The notes under the pieces are model-generated. The model searched no databases. It had not been told where the DNA came from and worked only from the letters and a program-made list of their open reading frames with translations. From the NCBI RefSeq assembly GCF_023161665.1, contig NZ_JALNTW010000019.1, positions 19,592 through 83,591 of the forward strand: a stretch of 64,000 bases of DNA, in the 5' to 3' direction. This DNA comes from Shewanella sp. 1CM18E (GTDB lineage: Bacteria; Pseudomonadota; Gammaproteobacteria; Enterobacterales; Shewanellaceae). The translations under genes and the position numbers were made by a program. Below, in pieces: positions 50,811 to 59,779 of this stretch (the first letter of the stretch is position 1; each line of letters opens with the position of its first letter).

Positions 50811-52916
50811 TTATTTCGCGTCTTTGTCGTCTTTTGTTTGACTAAACAAGGCTTCAATAAAGTCTTTCGCATTAAAGGTGCGTAGATCATCGATCTGCTC
50901 ACCGACACCAATATGACGAATTGGAATACCAAACTTATCAGCAATAGCGAAGATAACCCCGCCCTTAGCAGTACCATCAAGCTTGCTAATCGTAATACCA
51001 GTAACGCCAACAGCTTCTTGGAATAACTGCGCCTGACTAATCGCGTTTTGCCCTGTGCTTGCATCTAAAGTCAACATGACTTCGTGCGGCGCTGACTCAT
51101 CTTGCTTTTTCATCACCCGAACAACTTTCTTCAGTTCGTCCATTAGGTGAGCTTTGTTCTGTAAACGACCCGCTGTATCAGCAATAAGTACATCAACATT
51201 ACGTGCGCGAGCAGCTTGCAGCGCATCAAATAATACAGAAGCACTGTCAGCACCTGTATGCTGAGCAATAACTGGGATATCGTTGCGTTGCCCCCAAACT
51301 TGTAACTGCTCAACCGCTGCAGCACGGAACGTATCACCCGCTGCCAACATCACTGACTTACCTTGCGCCTGGTACTGCTTAGCAAGCTTACCAATGGTGG
51401 TAGTTTTACCCACACCGTTAACGCCAACCATTAAGATCACAAATGGACCATCGGCGTTTTCAGGGATCAAAGGCACAGATACTGGATCTAGCGTTTTTTG
51501 CATCTCTTCACGCAAAAGATCGTACAGGGCTTCACCGTCTTTAAGTTGTTTACGGCTAGCTTGCTCGGTTAAGCTCTTAATCAAACGAGTCGTGGTTTCT
51601 ACACCCACATCGGCGATTAATAACTGCTCTTCAAGCTCTTCAAATAGATCGTCATCGATCTTTTTGCCGCTAAATAAACCAATAAAGCCGCTACCAATGC
51701 TTTCACTGGTGCGCTTTAGACCACGTTTAAGACGGGCAAATAAGCCTTCTTTAACAGGCTTCGCCTGTGGCTCAGGTTGTTCTAATTCAGCAGCTTGTTC
51801 CGCCGCGAGCTTTTCTGCTGCAACTCTTTCCGCTTCAGCTTGTTCAGCAGCAATGCTTTCAGCCTCGATTCGTTGTGCTTCTGCTTGCTCAGCAGCAATA
51901 CGCTCCACTTCAATACGTTGTGCTTCCGCTTGTTCAGCGGCATTACGCTCAGCCTCGATTCGTTGCTCTTCTGCTTGCTCAGCAGCAATACGCTCAGCTT
52001 CAATGCGTTGTGCTTCTGCTTGTTCAGCAGCAATACGTTCAGCTTCGATGCGTTGTGCTTCTGCTTGCTCTGCAGCAATACGCTCAGCTTCGATGCGTTG
52101 TGCTTCTGCTTGCTCTGCGGCAATACGGTCAGCTTCGATACGTTGTGCTTCTGCTTGCTCTGCGGCAATACGCTCCGCTTCGATGCGTTGTGCTTCCGCT
52201 TGCTCAGCAGCAATACGTTCAGCTTCGATGCGTTGTGCTTCTGCTTTTTCAGCGGCAATACGTTCAGCTTCGATGCGTTGCGCTTCTGCTTGCTCTGCGG
52301 CAATACGCTCAGCTTCGATGCGTTGTGCTTCTGCTTGCTCTGCGGCAATGCGCTCTGCTTCGATGCGCTGCACTTCTGCTTGTTCAGCAGCAATACGCTC
52401 AGCTTCAATGCGTTGTGCTTCTGCTTGTTCGGCGGCAAGGCGAATTACTTCAGCCTGTTCTTCTAAAATACGGGCTTCAGCTGCCGCGGCCTGCTCTGCA
52501 GCAACTCTTTGAGATTCAGCCTGCTCTGCCGCAACTCTTTGAGATTCAGCCTGCTCTGCCGCAAAACGCTCAGCTTCAAGACGTTCTGTTTCGAGACGTT
52601 CAGCCTCAAGACGAGCAGCTTCAATTCTTTGTGCTTCTGCTTGTTCTGCTGCAACACGCTCGGCTTCAAGACGTTCTGTTTCAAGACGTTCAGCCTCAAG
52701 GCGGGCAGATTCGACTCTTTGCGCTTCAGCTTGTTCTGCAGCAACTCTTTCTGACTCAAGACGTTCAGCTTCAATACGTGCTTCTTCGGCTGCTTTTTCA
52801 GCTGCGAGCTGTTCCTGCTCCTGCTGTTCTGCTGCTAACTTTGCCGCTTCAGCAGCTTCCGCTTCTTCTTTAGACTTATCCCTGCGGAACCAGGAAAAAA
52901 AACCTTTCTTTGCCAT
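50811..52916 (-). CDS. ftsY: FtsY signal-recognition-particle receptor with expanded N-domain
   Basis: 701 residues, about 200 more than E. coli FtsY. The NG GTPase domain occupies about 395-701: G1 GVNGVGKTT (498-506), DTAGR (580-584), SKLDG (644-648). The N-terminal acidic A-domain (about 15-378) is a long Ala/Glu/Gln/Arg coiled coil built from 15-residue repeats AEQAEAQRIEAERIA, 13 clear units plus degenerate ones. The gene is intact and in its normal place before ftsE. Confidence 0.95.
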   Translation of the reverse strand: MAKKGFFSWFRRDKSKEEAEAAEAAKLAAEQQEQEQLAAEKAAEEARIEAERLESERVAAEQAEAQRVESARLEAERLETERLEAERVAAEQAEAQRIEAARLEAERLETERLEAERFAAEQAESQRVAAEQAESQRVAAEQAAAAEARILEEQAEVIRLAAEQAEAQRIEAERIAAEQAEVQRIEAERIAAEQAEAQRIEAERIAAEQAEAQRIEAERIAAEKAEAQRIEAERIAAEQAEAQRIEAERIAAEQAEAQRIEADRIAAEQAEAQRIEAERIAAEQAEAQRIEAERIAAEQAEAQRIEAERIAAEQAEEQRIEAERNAAEQAEAQRIEVERIAAEQAEAQRIEAESIAAEQAEAERVAAEKLAAEQAAELEQPEPQAKPVKEGLFARLKRGLKRTSESIGSGFIGLFSGKKIDDDLFEELEEQLLIADVGVETTTRLIKSLTEQASRKQLKDGEALYDLLREEMQKTLDPVSVPLIPENADGPFVILMVGVNGVGKTTTIGKLAKQYQAQGKSVMLAAGDTFRAAAVEQLQVWGQRNDIPVIAQHTGADSASVLFDALQAARARNVDVLIADTAGRLQNKAHLMDELKKVVRVMKKQDESAPHEVMLTLDASTGQNAISQAQLFQEAVGVTGITISKLDGTAKGGVIFAIADKFGIPIRHIGVGEQIDDLRTFNAKDFIEALFSQTKDDKDAK
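51819..52440 (-). repeat. 45-bp coding minisatellite within ftsY
   Basis: About 13-14 tandem units of 45 bp encode AEQAEAQRIEAERIA with few substitutions (V, E, D, K, N, S at single places). Period divisible by three keeps the frame. The repetition creates long open frames on other strands and frames that are not genes. Confidence 0.92.
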
Positions 52917-53141
52917 GTGTTATACCGGTGCTCAAATAGCTGTACATAAATGCATTAGGGTGGAGGACGTTATATCAAAATCACACTAAAATTACGCTGG
53001 TAAAAACAGCAAAAAAACACATAGAGTCGATTCCACCTACTGCTTTTTACCATTTAGCTATGCTTTGATATAAAATAGCGCCCTTAATTCAGACGCCATA
53101 GTCTACCACTTTCTTTCATTAGGCAAAATCACGAGGACACC

Positions 53142-53762
53142 ATGGTCAAAAAAAGACCTTCTAGCGGTCAAGTTAGGATAATTTCAGGCCAATGGCGATC
53201 TCGCAAATTGCCAATCCATGATCTTGAGGGGCTACGCCCAACAACAGATCGTGTACGTGAAACACTATTTAACTGGATTGCCAACGATGTTCGCGGTTCT
53301 CGCGTACTCGATTGCTTTGCCGGCAGCGGCGCTTTAAGTCTTGAATCGTTATCGCGTTACGCTAGCTACGCTAAGATTTTCGAATTACAAGCTCAAGCAG
53401 CGAAGCAGCTCGTGGCAAACCTAGCCACGCTAAAATGCGAAAACGCTGATGTGATAAAGGGCGATAGCCTAGCCTTACTCGCTAATAAACCTACTGAGGG
53501 CTTTGATCTGGTGTTTATCGATCCTCCGTTTCGAAAATCTTTAGCAGAAAAAAGTATTGCGTTAATTGACCAGCACCAATGGCTTAAAGACAACGCATTG
53601 ATTTACGTTGAAACAGAAAGTGAAATATCACTGCTTAACGTCCCTGCTAGCTGGGAAATGCTCAAAGAGAAAAAAGCCGGCCAGGTGATTTACCGCTTAT
53701 ATCAATACTCGGCAGATACAGAAGCTAATGATACCAGCGGCGATATTGAGGAAGAACAATAA
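53142..53762 (+). CDS. rsmD: RsmD, 16S rRNA (guanine-966 N2)-methyltransferase
   Basis: 206 residues. SAM motif VLDCFAGSG (55-63) and the catalytic DPPF (127-130). The N-terminal RIISGQWRSRKL block is typical. GAGGA precedes the ATG. Divergent from ftsY, as in other gammaproteobacteria. Confidence 0.95.
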   Translation: MVKKRPSSGQVRIISGQWRSRKLPIHDLEGLRPTTDRVRETLFNWIANDVRGSRVLDCFAGSGALSLESLSRYASYAKIFELQAQAAKQLVANLATLKCENADVIKGDSLALLANKPTEGFDLVFIDPPFRKSLAEKSIALIDQHQWLKDNALIYVETESEISLLNVPASWEMLKEKKAGQVIYRLYQYSADTEANDTSGDIEEEQ

Positions 53763-54047
53763 ATGAAAGTCATGTTAGTTTTAGGAAAGATTGTCACTGG
53801 TTTTGCTTGGCTAATGATGCTTTACAACCTAATTATGCCTTTTGAAGGCAATATATCGGTGGTTCTCAACATTTTGTTTGCAATGACTATTTTTATGCAT
53901 TGCTTTCAAACCCTCATTTTCCACACTATGTTTAAGCCACTGCTACAGCTGAAAAAAGCTGACTACTTGCAGGTCTTCCTATTTGGCGTGTTTAGCCTGT
54001 TACAGTACCGTAAACGAGTGATGGATAATCAGGCTAAAAACGACTAA
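53763..54047 (+). CDS. YhhL-like DUF1145 membrane protein
   Basis: 94 residues with two to three hydrophobic segments (about 5-25, 30-55, 72-85). Starts directly after the rsmD TAA, so translationally coupled. This rsmD-yhhL pairing is conserved. Function unknown. Confidence 0.85.
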   Translation: MKVMLVLGKIVTGFAWLMMLYNLIMPFEGNISVVLNILFAMTIFMHCFQTLIFHTMFKPLLQLKKADYLQVFLFGVFSLLQYRKRVMDNQAKND

Positions 54048-54067
54048 TAGCCAGGCAAGATAATATG

Positions 54068-54098
54068 AAAAAGCTGCAATAACGATTGCAGCTTTTTT
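54068..54098 (+). terminator. Terminator of rsmD-yhhL
   Basis: AAAAGCTGCAAT-AACG-ATTGCAGCTTTT stem with T6, 20 bp after the stop. Confidence 0.88.
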
Positions 54099-54414
54099 GT
54101 TTTTATGCCGTCAACTTGTCATATTTTATGTAGGTTTAGTTTTAATCATTGATGGGCAAAAACCAAAGCTACATAAACACTCAACCCTGTTTGATCATAC
54201 CAACCTATCTAGTTTTTTTGCCTTACTTTTATTATCTTCACAGCCCTGGAACCTGCTCTTTCCGACTGCTTTCTTTGGTAGGTCGGCATTGATACTGTCA
54301 GCTTGTAATACTCTATCTAGGCGGTAATTTTATAATATATTGACGGGCTAAATCCCAACCTAACATAAACACTCTAGCTGCTTGCTTATCTCTGGAAGAG
54401 ACAAATCTTAAAAA
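54099..54414. other. Non-coding stretch between yhhL and cymA
   Basis: 316 bp between two terminators. A 76-codon frame with no family signal and a poor start overlaps it and is not credited. Nothing else is seen. Confidence 0.5.
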
Positions 54415-54442
54415 CAAAAAAGCCCCAATCAAGGGGCTTTTA
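54415..54442 (-). terminator. Terminator of cymA
   Basis: GCCCC-AATCAA-GGGGC with A-rich left flank, which is a T6 run on the minus strand, 62 bp after the cymA stop. Confidence 0.8.
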
Positions 54443-54504
54443 ATGTTTTGACTTGCAGACGTTAAGTCTGGGTCGCTACGAAACTCGAGACTTTAGCCTG
54501 AGGA

Positions 54505-55068
54505 TTATCCTTTTGGATAAACGTGAGCAACACCTTTGTGACAGTCTACACAAGTCTTACGCTTGTCTTCTTCTTTCTTGAAGTTGTTAGCGTGCATTCT
54601 CTTCGCCATTTTCTTCATAGTTTCAGGCTGGTTCTCATAGATACGAGAGTGACAGTGCTGACAGTTAGCAGAGTCATTGCCTTTGAAGTACTTAAGCGCT
54701 AGATCAGCTTGTTCTTTACGGTTTTCATCCAACCACTCTTGAGTGTTGAAACCGTCGATTGTTAGGTAACCGTATAGATCTTTAGATACGATGATCTTCT
54801 TAACTAGGTACTTAACTGGGTTGTGTGGAAGGTGACAATCTTGACATTGTACCACGATACCAGCACTACCACCGCCGTGAGCAGACGCTAACACTTCATC
54901 TTTCAATGAGTGGTTGCTATGACAGCTCATACAGAACTCATCTGTACTTGTTGCGTGTAAAGTTTGTTGTGTAGCAAAGTAGCCTACAACACCGACAACG
55001 ATACCGACGACTAACAGTGCCAGAATCGAATATTTTGCGCTGGGTTTAAATAGTGCTCGCCAGTTCAT
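54505..55068 (-). CDS. cymA: CymA, tetraheme menaquinol dehydrogenase (NapC/NirT)
   Basis: 187 residues. A membrane anchor (about 13-33) is followed by four hemes: CMSCH (46-50), CQDCH (75-79), CQHCH (136-140), CVDCH (173-177). The sequence from MNWRALFKPSAKYSILALLV onward is nearly that of S. oneidensis CymA. It passes electrons from menaquinol to many periplasmic reductases and to outer-membrane conduits. ATG at 55068 has GGAGAAG upstream. It would be the natural donor to the tetraheme/flavoprotein pair at the left of the window. Confidence 0.95.
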   Translation of the reverse strand: MNWRALFKPSAKYSILALLVVGIVVGVVGYFATQQTLHATSTDEFCMSCHSNHSLKDEVLASAHGGGSAGIVVQCQDCHLPHNPVKYLVKKIIVSKDLYGYLTIDGFNTQEWLDENRKEQADLALKYFKGNDSANCQHCHSRIYENQPETMKKMAKRMHANNFKKEEDKRKTCVDCHKGVAHVYPKG

Positions 55069-55460
55069 CACTCTTCTCCAAGTATTTAATTTTTTCTATC
55101 GATGAAAATGAACTTCATCTTAAATTTATGTGATCCATTATAAACTAGATCCTACTCATTGATCTGGAACTAAAAGTGCAAAATGAGACATGGCTCTAAC
55201 TCTCTCATCTGAGTCGATTTTTGCTCACTTTATATGCACATTTACTAAAGCTACTCTAAAGCCTTGATTATCGCAAGGTTAATAGTCTATTAGCTTGATA
55301 ATATAGTAGTTTCAAACGATTTATTTGAAATTCTTTTAGATGTAAAAGTGAGGTGTAGCACACATTTAAAATCAAAAAATTTATGATTATTTGAAACTTT
55401 TTCAATAAACCTAAGGTCTTTATTCTTACAGCAACTTGATTGCAAAACTTAAGGGCTTAT
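55069..55460. promoter_or_regulatory. Divergent region, cymA and exported protein gene
   Basis: 392 bp. A CRP-like word AGTGAGGTGTAGCACA is at 55347-55362 (8 of 10 consensus positions) and a TGTGATCCATT half site lies near 55129. No gene seen. CRP control of cymA is known in Shewanella; whether these sites act here is inference. Confidence 0.45.
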
Positions 55461-55874
55461 ATGGGCAAGCAAATCACATATTTAGCATTTTTTATCGCAC
55501 TATTAGGGCAATTTATTTTAGCCCCTGCGATGGCTATGCCTAAATATTTGTCAGCGAGCTCGCATACCCTTGCTCAACAAGATACAGTCACGCCACTGCC
55601 GCAGCAGCTTGCCAGCATCAACCAATCCGATAACCATCAAGATTGCGATCCACAAGCCGTTCAGCTTAGTCAGTTAAAAATCGACTGCGATGCGGTTTGC
55701 GAGCAGTTAGCTGCTGGAAACTGCGTCTCACATTGTGCTTCGGCTCCAGGAATTGTTGACCACTCTCAACTTGCCATATCCATTCAAAGCTCTAGCAATA
55801 GTATCCAAGCCAACTTTTGGTCATTACAAACTGTTGAGCTTTCATCTAAAAATCCCCCTCCGATTTACGCGTAA
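55461..55874 (+). CDS. Small exported Cys-containing protein near cus genes
   Basis: 137 residues from the ATG at 55461 (AAGGG upstream; TTG at 55440 is less likely). Signal peptide to about residue 25 (LAPAMA), then five Cys in CDPQ, DCDAVCEQLAAGNCVSHC, and a C-terminal NPPPIYA. The overall plan (signal peptide, Cys/His cluster, short tail ending PPI) matches the gene at 56627. Both may bind copper. No named family. Confidence 0.62.
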   Translation: MGKQITYLAFFIALLGQFILAPAMAMPKYLSASSHTLAQQDTVTPLPQQLASINQSDNHQDCDPQAVQLSQLKIDCDAVCEQLAAGNCVSHCASAPGIVDHSQLAISIQSSSNSIQANFWSLQTVELSSKNPPPIYA

Positions 55875-56089
55875 GTTTTACTTCAACCGCATTTAGGGGC
55901 TCATCTGCTACTGACTTATCTGTCACAGAGAATACTCAACAGGTTTAGCCAAGAGTTTAAGTGCCCTGCATGATCAAAATATTACGCCAGCACTACCAAA
56001 TTATAGTCGGTAGTTGGCGATAGCGTTTGTCGTATCTAGTCACAAAGTGATGCTCAGCAACGCACAATTAAAATGTATCGGAGTTTATT

Positions 56090-56509
56090 ATGAAAAAATT
56101 TATCAGCGTAATCACATTATCATTAGCTAGCTTTTTCACTTCAGCAGCATCAGTGTCTTTCCCTGAGTCTATCGATGTATTAACCCTTAATGGTTTAAGT
56201 CACGTGGATAGCCGCTACCTAGAGCTCGAGACTGGGCATAATCTGATTGAGGTAAGGTACAGCGATCTGTTTGAAAGCAGTGCTGAAGACTCAAATTGGG
56301 TTCGCTCAGAGCCGCTTTACCTATATTTAGATTTTGAAACCGCAAACAATTATCAAGCATTTACTCCGAGTATCGTTTCTGAAGAAGATGCATATCAGTT
56401 TATCGATAACCCAACCATTCACCTCAAAGACGGCATGGGTGGTGAAAAGCAAGTAAGCTTAATGACACATAGCCAGTTAATGGCGAAACTACTACTATCA
56501 AACCAATAG
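56090..56509 (+). CDS. Exported YccT/DUF2057-like protein
   Basis: 139 residues with a signal peptide (1-20). The mature start VSFPESIDVLTLNGLSH and HNLIEVRYSDLFE block resemble DUF2057 (YccT). Function not established. It interrupts the row of metal-related genes. Confidence 0.65.
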   Translation: MKKFISVITLSLASFFTSAASVSFPESIDVLTLNGLSHVDSRYLELETGHNLIEVRYSDLFESSAEDSNWVRSEPLYLYLDFETANNYQAFTPSIVSEEDAYQFIDNPTIHLKDGMGGEKQVSLMTHSQLMAKLLLSNQ

Positions 56510-56626
56510 TCTTTACGACTAGAAAGTGAAGTTGATGACACATTGGACAAAGTAATTTGTGAAGTTTATCAATGTGTCAGTCAATTCCTATGGTAGACTT
56601 AGCGAAGCTCATTAATTGGAAGCATC

Positions 56627-57037
56627 ATGTTTAGCATCATCCGTCGTCATACATTACTAGCCTTTACGCTACTCGCTTTGTTGAGTCAGCTAGTGCTATC
56701 TAATGGTTCGCTGATGGTACCGAAAGCAATGGCTGATGACATGCCAATGATGAGTATGCAAGACGGAACAGAATGTCACCCAATGCAAATGGATGAAGAC
56801 GCTCATTGCTGCGAAGCTGAAATACAAATGCTTCCCGGTAACGCTCAGCCTTGCTGCAACGGCAATGGATCATGCCAGAGCGACTGTAGCCACTGCTTGG
56901 TTATTTCTGTAACAGGTACCCTGTTGAGTGCATCACCTTGGCCAGGTTTTAGCACCTCCGAAATTATAACGGCCACTCCAATGCCTCATTTCCACTCTAT
57001 TTCATTGCCACAAGATTTAAGACCTCCGATTGCATAA
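56627..57037 (+). CDS. Exported Cys/Met/His-rich protein
   Basis: 136 residues with signal peptide (about 1-36, ending PKAMA). The mature part begins DDMPMMSMQDGTECHPMQM and contains CC, CC, CQSDCSHC clusters: soft-metal ligands for Cu/Ag. C-terminus DLRPPIA. Upstream of the HMBD protein and CusBA, same strand. Periplasmic copper-binding role inferred from composition and position. Confidence 0.68.
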   Translation: MFSIIRRHTLLAFTLLALLSQLVLSNGSLMVPKAMADDMPMMSMQDGTECHPMQMDEDAHCCEAEIQMLPGNAQPCCNGNGSCQSDCSHCLVISVTGTLLSASPWPGFSTSEIITATPMPHFHSISLPQDLRPPIA

Positions 57038-57171
57038 CTAGAGCGTCTGTCTCTATGCAAGATAAAAAAATCGTTATTAATCTTAATCAGCAATTATTTA
57101 AGCCGTTAATTGTTCTGTTGCTTATTACGTTAAGCACAGTCATCCGGCCATCTCTTTGATGGAGTTGAGTT

Positions 57172-57786
57172 ATGAAAACCCTTATAAGTTTAGCCTTATC
57201 TGCCCTGTTAGTTTTGTCTTGGGGCCCTGCTGCGTCAGCCAATGAGCATCATCATGGTGCCCACAAAAGTCAGCACGCCGCGCAGCACCAAGCATATGCT
57301 TGTCCAATGCACCCTGAAGTGACAGGTAACCAAGGTGACTCTTGCCCTAAATGCGGTATGGATTTAGAAGCCACTAAAACGGCTGCTAAAACCCACGCTA
57401 AAAACTGTGACTCTTGCCCTAATAAAGAGTCGTGCCCGAACAAAGCTGGAAAGCACCATAAACATATGAGCAAGCACACCCATGCCTGCCCAATGAACCC
57501 AGCAATTACCGGTCAAGCAGGCGATAGCTGCCCTAAATGTGGTATGGATTTAGAGCCAGTCGCTAAGGCGGATAACGCTAAAAACTGTGACTCTTGCCCA
57601 AATAAAGAGTCGTGCCCTAACAAAGCTAAAAAACACCATAAACATATGAGTAAGCATACCCATGCTTGCCCAATGACCCCAGCTATTACAGGTCAAGCAG
57701 GTGACAGCTGCCCTAAGTGTGGAATGGACTTAGAGCCAATCGCAACTGGCGATAACGCTCACAAATCTAGTCACACGCATCACTAA
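57172..57786 (+). CDS. Exported heavy-metal-binding-domain (HMBD) repeat protein
   Basis: 204 residues. After a signal peptide (1-23) come three HMBD units: ACPMHPEV...CPKCGMDLE (43-66), ACPMNPAI...CPKCGMDLE (105-128), ACPMTPAI...CPKCGMDLE (165-188). The latter two are joined by a repeated segment KNCDSCPNKESCPNK and His-rich HKHMSKHTH; the repeat is 60 residues long. Likely a soluble periplasmic Cu/Ag carrier for the adjoining efflux pump, taking the place of CusF. The start is a good ATG. Confidence 0.83.
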   Translation: MKTLISLALSALLVLSWGPAASANEHHHGAHKSQHAAQHQAYACPMHPEVTGNQGDSCPKCGMDLEATKTAAKTHAKNCDSCPNKESCPNKAGKHHKHMSKHTHACPMNPAITGQAGDSCPKCGMDLEPVAKADNAKNCDSCPNKESCPNKAKKHHKHMSKHTHACPMTPAITGQAGDSCPKCGMDLEPIATGDNAHKSSHTHH

Positions 57787-57809
57787 TATTTAGGGTGGAG
57801 ATAGGCATT

Positions 57810-59765
57810 ATGAGTCTTTTTAAAACACCAGTGGTAAAGCCACTAATCTGCGCACTAACGTTAACAATGGCTGTGACTCCACAGCTGGGTTATAGCCAAA
57901 GCGCAGAGCCAAGCAAACAACACAGTCATGCCCACCAGCATGAGTCTAAATATTACTGCCCAATGCATCCAGAAGTGACCAGCCATGAGCCGGGTCGCTG
58001 CCCTGAGTGCAAAATGTTCCTGGTCTCAGATCATGATGAAAATGAAACTAGTGATAAAACTGCAGATACCACAGTAGTTGAAAATTATTACTGCCCCATG
58101 CATCCAGAAGTAACCAGCCACGAACCTGGTCGCTGCCCAGAGTGCAAAATGTTTCTCGTTTCAGATCATGATGAAAAAGAAACTAATCATAAAACTGCAG
58201 ATACCACAGTAGTTGAAAATTATTACTGCCCCATGCATCCAGAAGTAACCAGCCATGAACCTGGTCGCTGCCCAGAGTGCAAAATGTTTCTCGTCTCAGA
58301 TCATGATGAAAAAGAAACTGGCGATAAAACTGCAGATACCACAGTTGTTGAAAACTATTACTGCCCCATGCATCCAGAAGTGACTAGCCATGAGCCAGGT
58401 CGCTGCCCAGAGTGCAAAATGTTCTTAGTTAAAGAAGAGGAAGAAGAAAGCGCAAACGGTGAGTCGCAAGCGCATACTGCACACCTTAAAGACGAACATG
58501 CAGGACACCAGCACAACGCTCAAACAACAGCGGCACAAAGTAATCAGGCCGACACAATATTGAGTCAACCTAAGCCTGAGCTTCTGCCTGCCGCGCAAAG
58601 CGGCAATGATGGCAGCGTAAAATATGTTTGCCCAATGCATCCACATGTAGTGTCTGACGTACCAAGCTCATGCCCGATCTGCGGTATGGATCTTGAAAAA
58701 GTCATTGTCGGCGGCGCAGCTGAAGAAGTTGTTGTCGGCGTATCTGGTGGTATGCAGCAAGCTTTAGGTATGCGCAGTGAGCAAGTCAGCAAAGGTACTC
58801 TTTGGAAGCTGGTAAAAACTATCGGCACCGTTGAATACAATGAAAACAACATTGGCCATAGCCACACTCGAGTCAACGGCTGGATCGAAACCTTAATGGT
58901 ACACAATGTTGGCCAACGCGTTAAAAAAGGCCAGTTATTATATGAGCTATATTCGCCTGAGCTAATTAATGCTCAAGACGATTACATGCAAGCCATGGAC
59001 TACCTCAACCAAGATAAGAGTCGCGGTAAAGATCTGCTTCGTAAAGCACGCTTACGCCTCGAACTTCTTGGTGTCGACTCAGCAACGATCAAGCAACTGG
59101 AACGCACAGGTAAAACCATTTACCGCGTACCGTTTTACGCCGAACAAGATGGCTTTGTTAGTAAACTCACCGTGCGCCATGGCATGTATGTACAGCCCGG
59201 CGACACTCTTTTTGAAATTGTCGACTTAACCAGTGTTTGGGTCATTGCCGATGTATTTGAAAACGAGCAAAGTTGGCTAGAAGTCGGCCGTCCGGTTGAA
59301 GTAACGTCAGCAGCGCAAGGCTTGTTTGATCTAGAGTCAAGTATTGACTACATCTACCCTGAACTGGATCCGGTATCACGTGCAATGCGAGTCCGTATCA
59401 AGCTAGATAACCCCGGAAAAGTACTTAAGCCCGGCACTTTAGTCGATGTAAAACTGTTTGGTGGGCCTAAGCGTGAAGTATTAGCGATCCCAACCGAGGC
59501 ACTGATTTTAACTGGACGCGAAAACCGTGTAGTAGTGCAGCGCAGCAACAACCAATTCGCCTCAGTGCCAGTTAAAGTCGGCATGATTGCTCAAGGTAAA
59601 GCCGAGATTATTGAAGGCTTAACCGAAGGCGATAAGGTCATTGTTTCAGGTCAGTTCTTGCTAGATTCAGAAGCCAGTATTCAAGGTAGTTTGCAACGCC
59701 TTAGCGGCAGTAATAGCAACACCACTGACGACGAAGCAGCCAACGCTCCACACGCGCATCATTAA
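57810..59765 (+). CDS. cusB: CusB-like RND periplasmic adaptor with five HMBD domains
   Basis: 651 residues from the ATG at 57810 (AGG upstream). Signal peptide to about 30. Four nearly identical HMBD units YYCPMHPEVTSHEPGRCPEC in a 45-residue period (residues 48, 93, 138, 183), joined by VSDHDE...TTVVEN linkers, then a fifth diverged HMBD YVCPMHPHV...CGMDLE (about 272). Typical CusB adaptor follows with VKTIGTVEYNENN, barrel-sandwich and LAIPTEALILTG. Normal CusB-type adaptors have at most one such domain. Links CusA to an outer-membrane channel not in the window. Confidence 0.9.
   Translation: MSLFKTPVVKPLICALTLTMAVTPQLGYSQSAEPSKQHSHAHQHESKYYCPMHPEVTSHEPGRCPECKMFLVSDHDENETSDKTADTTVVENYYCPMHPEVTSHEPGRCPECKMFLVSDHDEKETNHKTADTTVVENYYCPMHPEVTSHEPGRCPECKMFLVSDHDEKETGDKTADTTVVENYYCPMHPEVTSHEPGRCPECKMFLVKEEEEESANGESQAHTAHLKDEHAGHQHNAQTTAAQSNQADTILSQPKPELLPAAQSGNDGSVKYVCPMHPHVVSDVPSSCPICGMDLEKVIVGGAAEEVVVGVSGGMQQALGMRSEQVSKGTLWKLVKTIGTVEYNENNIGHSHTRVNGWIETLMVHNVGQRVKKGQLLYELYSPELINAQDDYMQAMDYLNQDKSRGKDLLRKARLRLELLGVDSATIKQLERTGKTIYRVPFYAEQDGFVSKLTVRHGMYVQPGDTLFEIVDLTSVWVIADVFENEQSWLEVGRPVEVTSAAQGLFDLESSIDYIYPELDPVSRAMRVRIKLDNPGKVLKPGTLVDVKLFGGPKREVLAIPTEALILTGRENRVVVQRSNNQFASVPVKVGMIAQGKAEIIEGLTEGDKVIVSGQFLLDSEASIQGSLQRLSGSNSNTTDDEAANAPHAHH
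57951..58430 (+). repeat. 135-bp tandem repeat coding HMBD units in cusB
   Basis: Four copies beginning at 57951, 58086, 58221 and 58356 (last copy lacks the linker) are almost identical in DNA, particularly units 2 and 3. This points to recent in-frame duplication. Confidence 0.88.
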
Positions 59766-59779
59766 TCGGGAGGCTGATT

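Noticed and set aside
51819..52440. Regular repeats that could suggest a CRISPR array
   Set aside because: Units are contiguous, in frame and code for a coiled coil; there are no unique spacers.
51283..52873. Long open frames (up to 409 codons) antisense or out of frame to ftsY
   Set aside because: They arise from the 45-bp repeat, whose period is a multiple of three, so stops are absent in several frames together. Low-complexity products and no start signals.
54097..54327. 76-codon plus-strand frame between two terminators
   Set aside because: No SD, no family signal, and it begins inside the rsmD-yhhL terminator.
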